From: Alphaproteobacteria bacterium | GTDB lineage: Bacteria > Pseudomonadota > Alphaproteobacteria > Rhizobiales > JAJFHR01 | Direction: 5' to 3' | Assembly: GCA_024278055.1 (NCBI GenBank) | Contig: JAJRTY010000172.1 | Coordinates: 1 to 57,600, forward strand | Length of the DNA: 57,600 bases | Part shown: positions 55,723 through 57,600 of the stretch, piece after piece | How the letters are laid out: the number at the start of each line of letters is the position of its first letter | Numbering within the stretch: position 1 is the first letter of the stretch | Notes under the pieces: model-generated | Databases searched by the model: none | Told to the model about the DNA's origin: nothing | What the model saw: the letters and a program-made list of their open reading frames with translations, nothing else | Position numbers and translations under genes: made by a program

Positions 55723-57600
55723 ATGCCAGATATCGCTAACACCAATGCTGAACCGGTAAAATCAGGCCCCGAGGTCATCAAGGCCTTTCTCAAAACCCTG
55801 CCTTCCGGTCCCGGTGTTTATCGCATGTTGAACGACAAGGGCGAAATTCTCTATGTCGGCAAGGCCCGCAGCTTAAAAAAGCGCGTGCAAAGCTATACCC
55901 GCATGATGGGCCACACCAACCGGATTGCCCAGATGATCCTGTTGCCCAGTGACATGGAATTTATCACCACCGCCACCGAGGCTGACGCCCTGCTGCTTGA
56001 AGCCAATCTTATCAAGCGCTTCAAGCCCCGGTTCAATGTGGTCCTGCGCGACGATAAATCCTTCCCCTATATTCTCATTGCCCGTGACCATGACATTCCT
56101 CAACTGGTCAAGCATCGCGGTGCCCGCAACCGCAAGGGCGATTATTACGGACCCTTTGCTTCAGCCGGCGCCGTCAACCGCACCATAAACGCCCTGCAAC
56201 GCGCCTTTTTGCTCCGGTCATGTTCAGACTCCGTCTATGAAAACCGCTCAAGACCATGTCTTTTGTACCAGATAAAAAGATGCAGCGCGCCGTGTACCGA
56301 TGAAATTTCCGGGCAGGATTATGCCCGTCTGGTCGATCAGACTTCCGTTTTTCTGTCCGGCCGCAACCAGTCCGTCCGCGACCGATTGCATAAGCTGATG
56401 GAGACGGCCAGTAACGCGCTTGATTTTGAACAGGCTGCCATCTACCGCGACCGCATTGCAGCGCTGAGCCATATTCAGGCGCATCAGGGCATCAATCCCA
56501 GGCACACCAAAGAAGCGGATGTTTTCGCACTTTTTCGCGCCGGGGGCGAAGTCTGTATTCAGGTATTTTTCTTCCGTGCCAGTCAAAACTGGGGCAACCG
56601 TGCCTATTTTCCCCGGGCAGACAAAAGCCATGATGAAGCGGAAATTCTGGAAAGCTTCCTTGCCCAGTTTTACGATGACCGGCCAGTGCCAAAAACCCTG
56701 TTGCTCAGTCATGACATTCCCTCGCAAAAGCTTTTGCAAAGTGCCTTGAGCATTAAATCCGACCGCAAAGTCGATGTGCTTATCCCCCGGCGCGGAGAAA
56801 AAAAACTGCTGGTGGATCACGCACGGACCAACGCCCGCGAAGCGCTTGAACGCCGCATGGCCGAAACCGCCTCGCACAAAAAACATCTGCTAAAACTGGC
56901 AGAATTGTTTGATCTCGAAAGCCCGCCCGACCGCATCGAGATCTACGACAACAGCCACATTCAAGGCAGCCACCCGGTCGGTGCCATGGTGGTTGCCGGG
57001 CCAGACGGGTTTTTAAAAAACCAGTACCGCAAATTCAACATCAAGGACAAAGACACAAAACCCGGTGATGATTACGCCATGATGCGCGAAGTGATGACGC
57101 GGCGTTTCAGCCGCCTGCTACGCCAAACCGATCAGGCCGAAACACCGGCTGAAGAAAACCCCTGGCCCGATCTGCTGATTATTGATGGTGGCAAGGGGCA
57201 GCTGAGTTGCGTCAATGAGGTTTTGGCCGATCTGGGCATTGACGATTTAAATGTCGTCGCCATATCCAAAGGACCGGACCGCAACGCCGGGCGCGAAAAT
57301 TTCCATATAAAGGAAAAACCGCCATTCATTCTGGAACCCAGAGACCCGGTGCTGTATTATATTCAAAGATTGCGTGACGAAGCGCACCGGTTTGCCATCG
57401 GCTCTCACCGTGCGCGTCGCAAAAAAGCCCTTGGCTCCTCGCCGCTTGATGAGATCGCCGGCATAGGTCCGGGGCGCAAAAAAGCACTGTTAAGACAGTT
57501 TGGCTCGGCAAAAGCTGTAAGTCGCGCTGGATTAACTGACCTAGAATCAGTAAAAGGTGTAAGCAAATCCATGGCCCAGATAATTTACGATCATTTCCAC
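55723..57600 (+). CDS. uvrC: UvrABC excision nuclease subunit C (3' end outside window)
   Basis: UvrC makes both cuts of nucleotide excision repair. The frame is open from ATG 55723 to the last base (626 codons, no stop), so only the very end is missing. It has the GIY-YIG domain ([20 protein letters not shown], about 26-45), the UVR motif ([20 protein letters not shown]) that binds UvrB, the RNase H-like endonuclease domain ([23 protein letters not shown]) and the helix-hairpin-helix ([20 protein letters not shown]). It follows folB after 24 bases. No SOS box is seen nearby. Confidence 0.97.
   Translation, partial: MPDIANTNAEPVKSGPEVIKAFLKTLPSGPGVYRMLNDKGEILYVGKARSLKKRVQSYTRMMGHTNRIAQMILLPSDMEFITTATEADALLLEANLIKRFKPRFNVVLRDDKSFPYILIARDHDIPQLVKHRGARNRKGDYYGPFASAGAVNRTINALQRAFLLRSCSDSVYENRSRPCLLYQIKRCSAPCTDEISGQDYARLVDQTSVFLSGRNQSVRDRLHKLMETASNALDFEQAAIYRDRIAALSHIQAHQGINPRHTKEADVFALFRAGGEVCIQVFFFRASQNWGNRAYFPRADKSHDEAEILESFLAQFYDDRPVPKTLLLSHDIPSQKLLQSALSIKSDRKVDVLIPRRGEKKLLVDHARTNAREALERRMAETASHKKHLLKLAELFDLESPPDRIEIYDNSHIQGSHPVGAMVVAGPDGFLKNQYRKFNIKDKDTKPGDDYAMMREVMTRRFSRLLRQTDQAETPAEENPWPDLLIIDGGKGQLSCVNEVLADLGIDDLNVVAISKGPDRNAGRENFHIKEKPPFILEPRDPVLYYIQRLRDEAHRFAIGSHRARRKKALGSSPLDEIAGIGPGRKKALLRQFGSAKAVSRAGLTDLESVKGVSKSMAQIIYDHFH

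Overview
The window reads as a chromosomal segment of an alphaproteobacterium, probably a marine or aquatic member close to Hyphomicrobiales/Rhizobiales. Supporting signs are an alpha-type RpoD with a long spacer, a DnaG whose zinc motif is degenerate in a way I associate with this class, the yqeY-carA and folB-uvrC neighbourhoods, an Omp31-like beta-barrel, and a class GN ('marine proteobacterial') sortase with its VIT/VWA target. Coding density is high. I see no rRNA, tRNA, insertion sequence, prophage or CRISPR array. Species assignment is inference.

Layout. 1-5.7 kb: end of a SIMPL-domain gene, a class III nucleotide cyclase, rpoD and dnaG. 5.8-9.3 kb: a metabolic module (Tat-exported cyclase-family hydrolase, TTC38-like TPR protein, divergent Lrp/AsnC regulator, RidA) lying between dnaG and the yqeY/carA pair. 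11.3-14 kb: sulfur or anion uptake (two half-size YeeE/YedE proteins and a SulP permease). 14.2-16.3 kb: a small membrane protein, a BrnT-type toxin with an HTH antitoxin, and an aspartate-type aminotransferase. 16.5-24 kb: a secreted HD-domain protein, the sortase pair, a dimethylargininase-like hydrolase, a homocysteine methyltransferase-like enzyme and small exported proteins. 24.2-32 kb: uvrB, exported TPR protein, beta-barrel, DOPA-dioxygenase-like protein, a protein of an unrecognised family, an SH3b+VHL-beta protein, a metallo-beta-lactamase-fold hydrolase and a D-2-hydroxyacid dehydrogenase.

32.2-40.7 kb is a surface-carbohydrate block: PhyH-like dioxygenase, membrane acyltransferase with SGNH domain (split by a one-base frameshift), two methyltransferase-like proteins, a phosphotransferase-fold protein, a GT-A glycosyltransferase-like protein and a surface-carbohydrate biosynthesis protein. 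40.8-47.8 kb holds a secreted RNase T2, MFS transporter, thioesterase, DUF1176 protein, AIM24, GST, HAD hydrolase and Hsp20. 47.9-52.2 kb holds a LysE exporter, GNAT, TauD-like dioxygenase, Crp/Fnr regulator, a second member of the unrecognised family, and small proteins. 52.3-57.6 kb holds a DEAD-box helicase, an SDR-folB-uvrC operon, with uvrC running off the window end.

The most notable items are a dispersed palindromic repeat family with two copies (one carrying a 34-bp tandem repeat), the SH3b-VHL fusion, the paralogous pair of unrecognised proteins, the toxin-antitoxin operator, the frameshifted acyltransferase and the zinc-ligand-less primase. No single locus stands out as a clearly new defence or mobile system.
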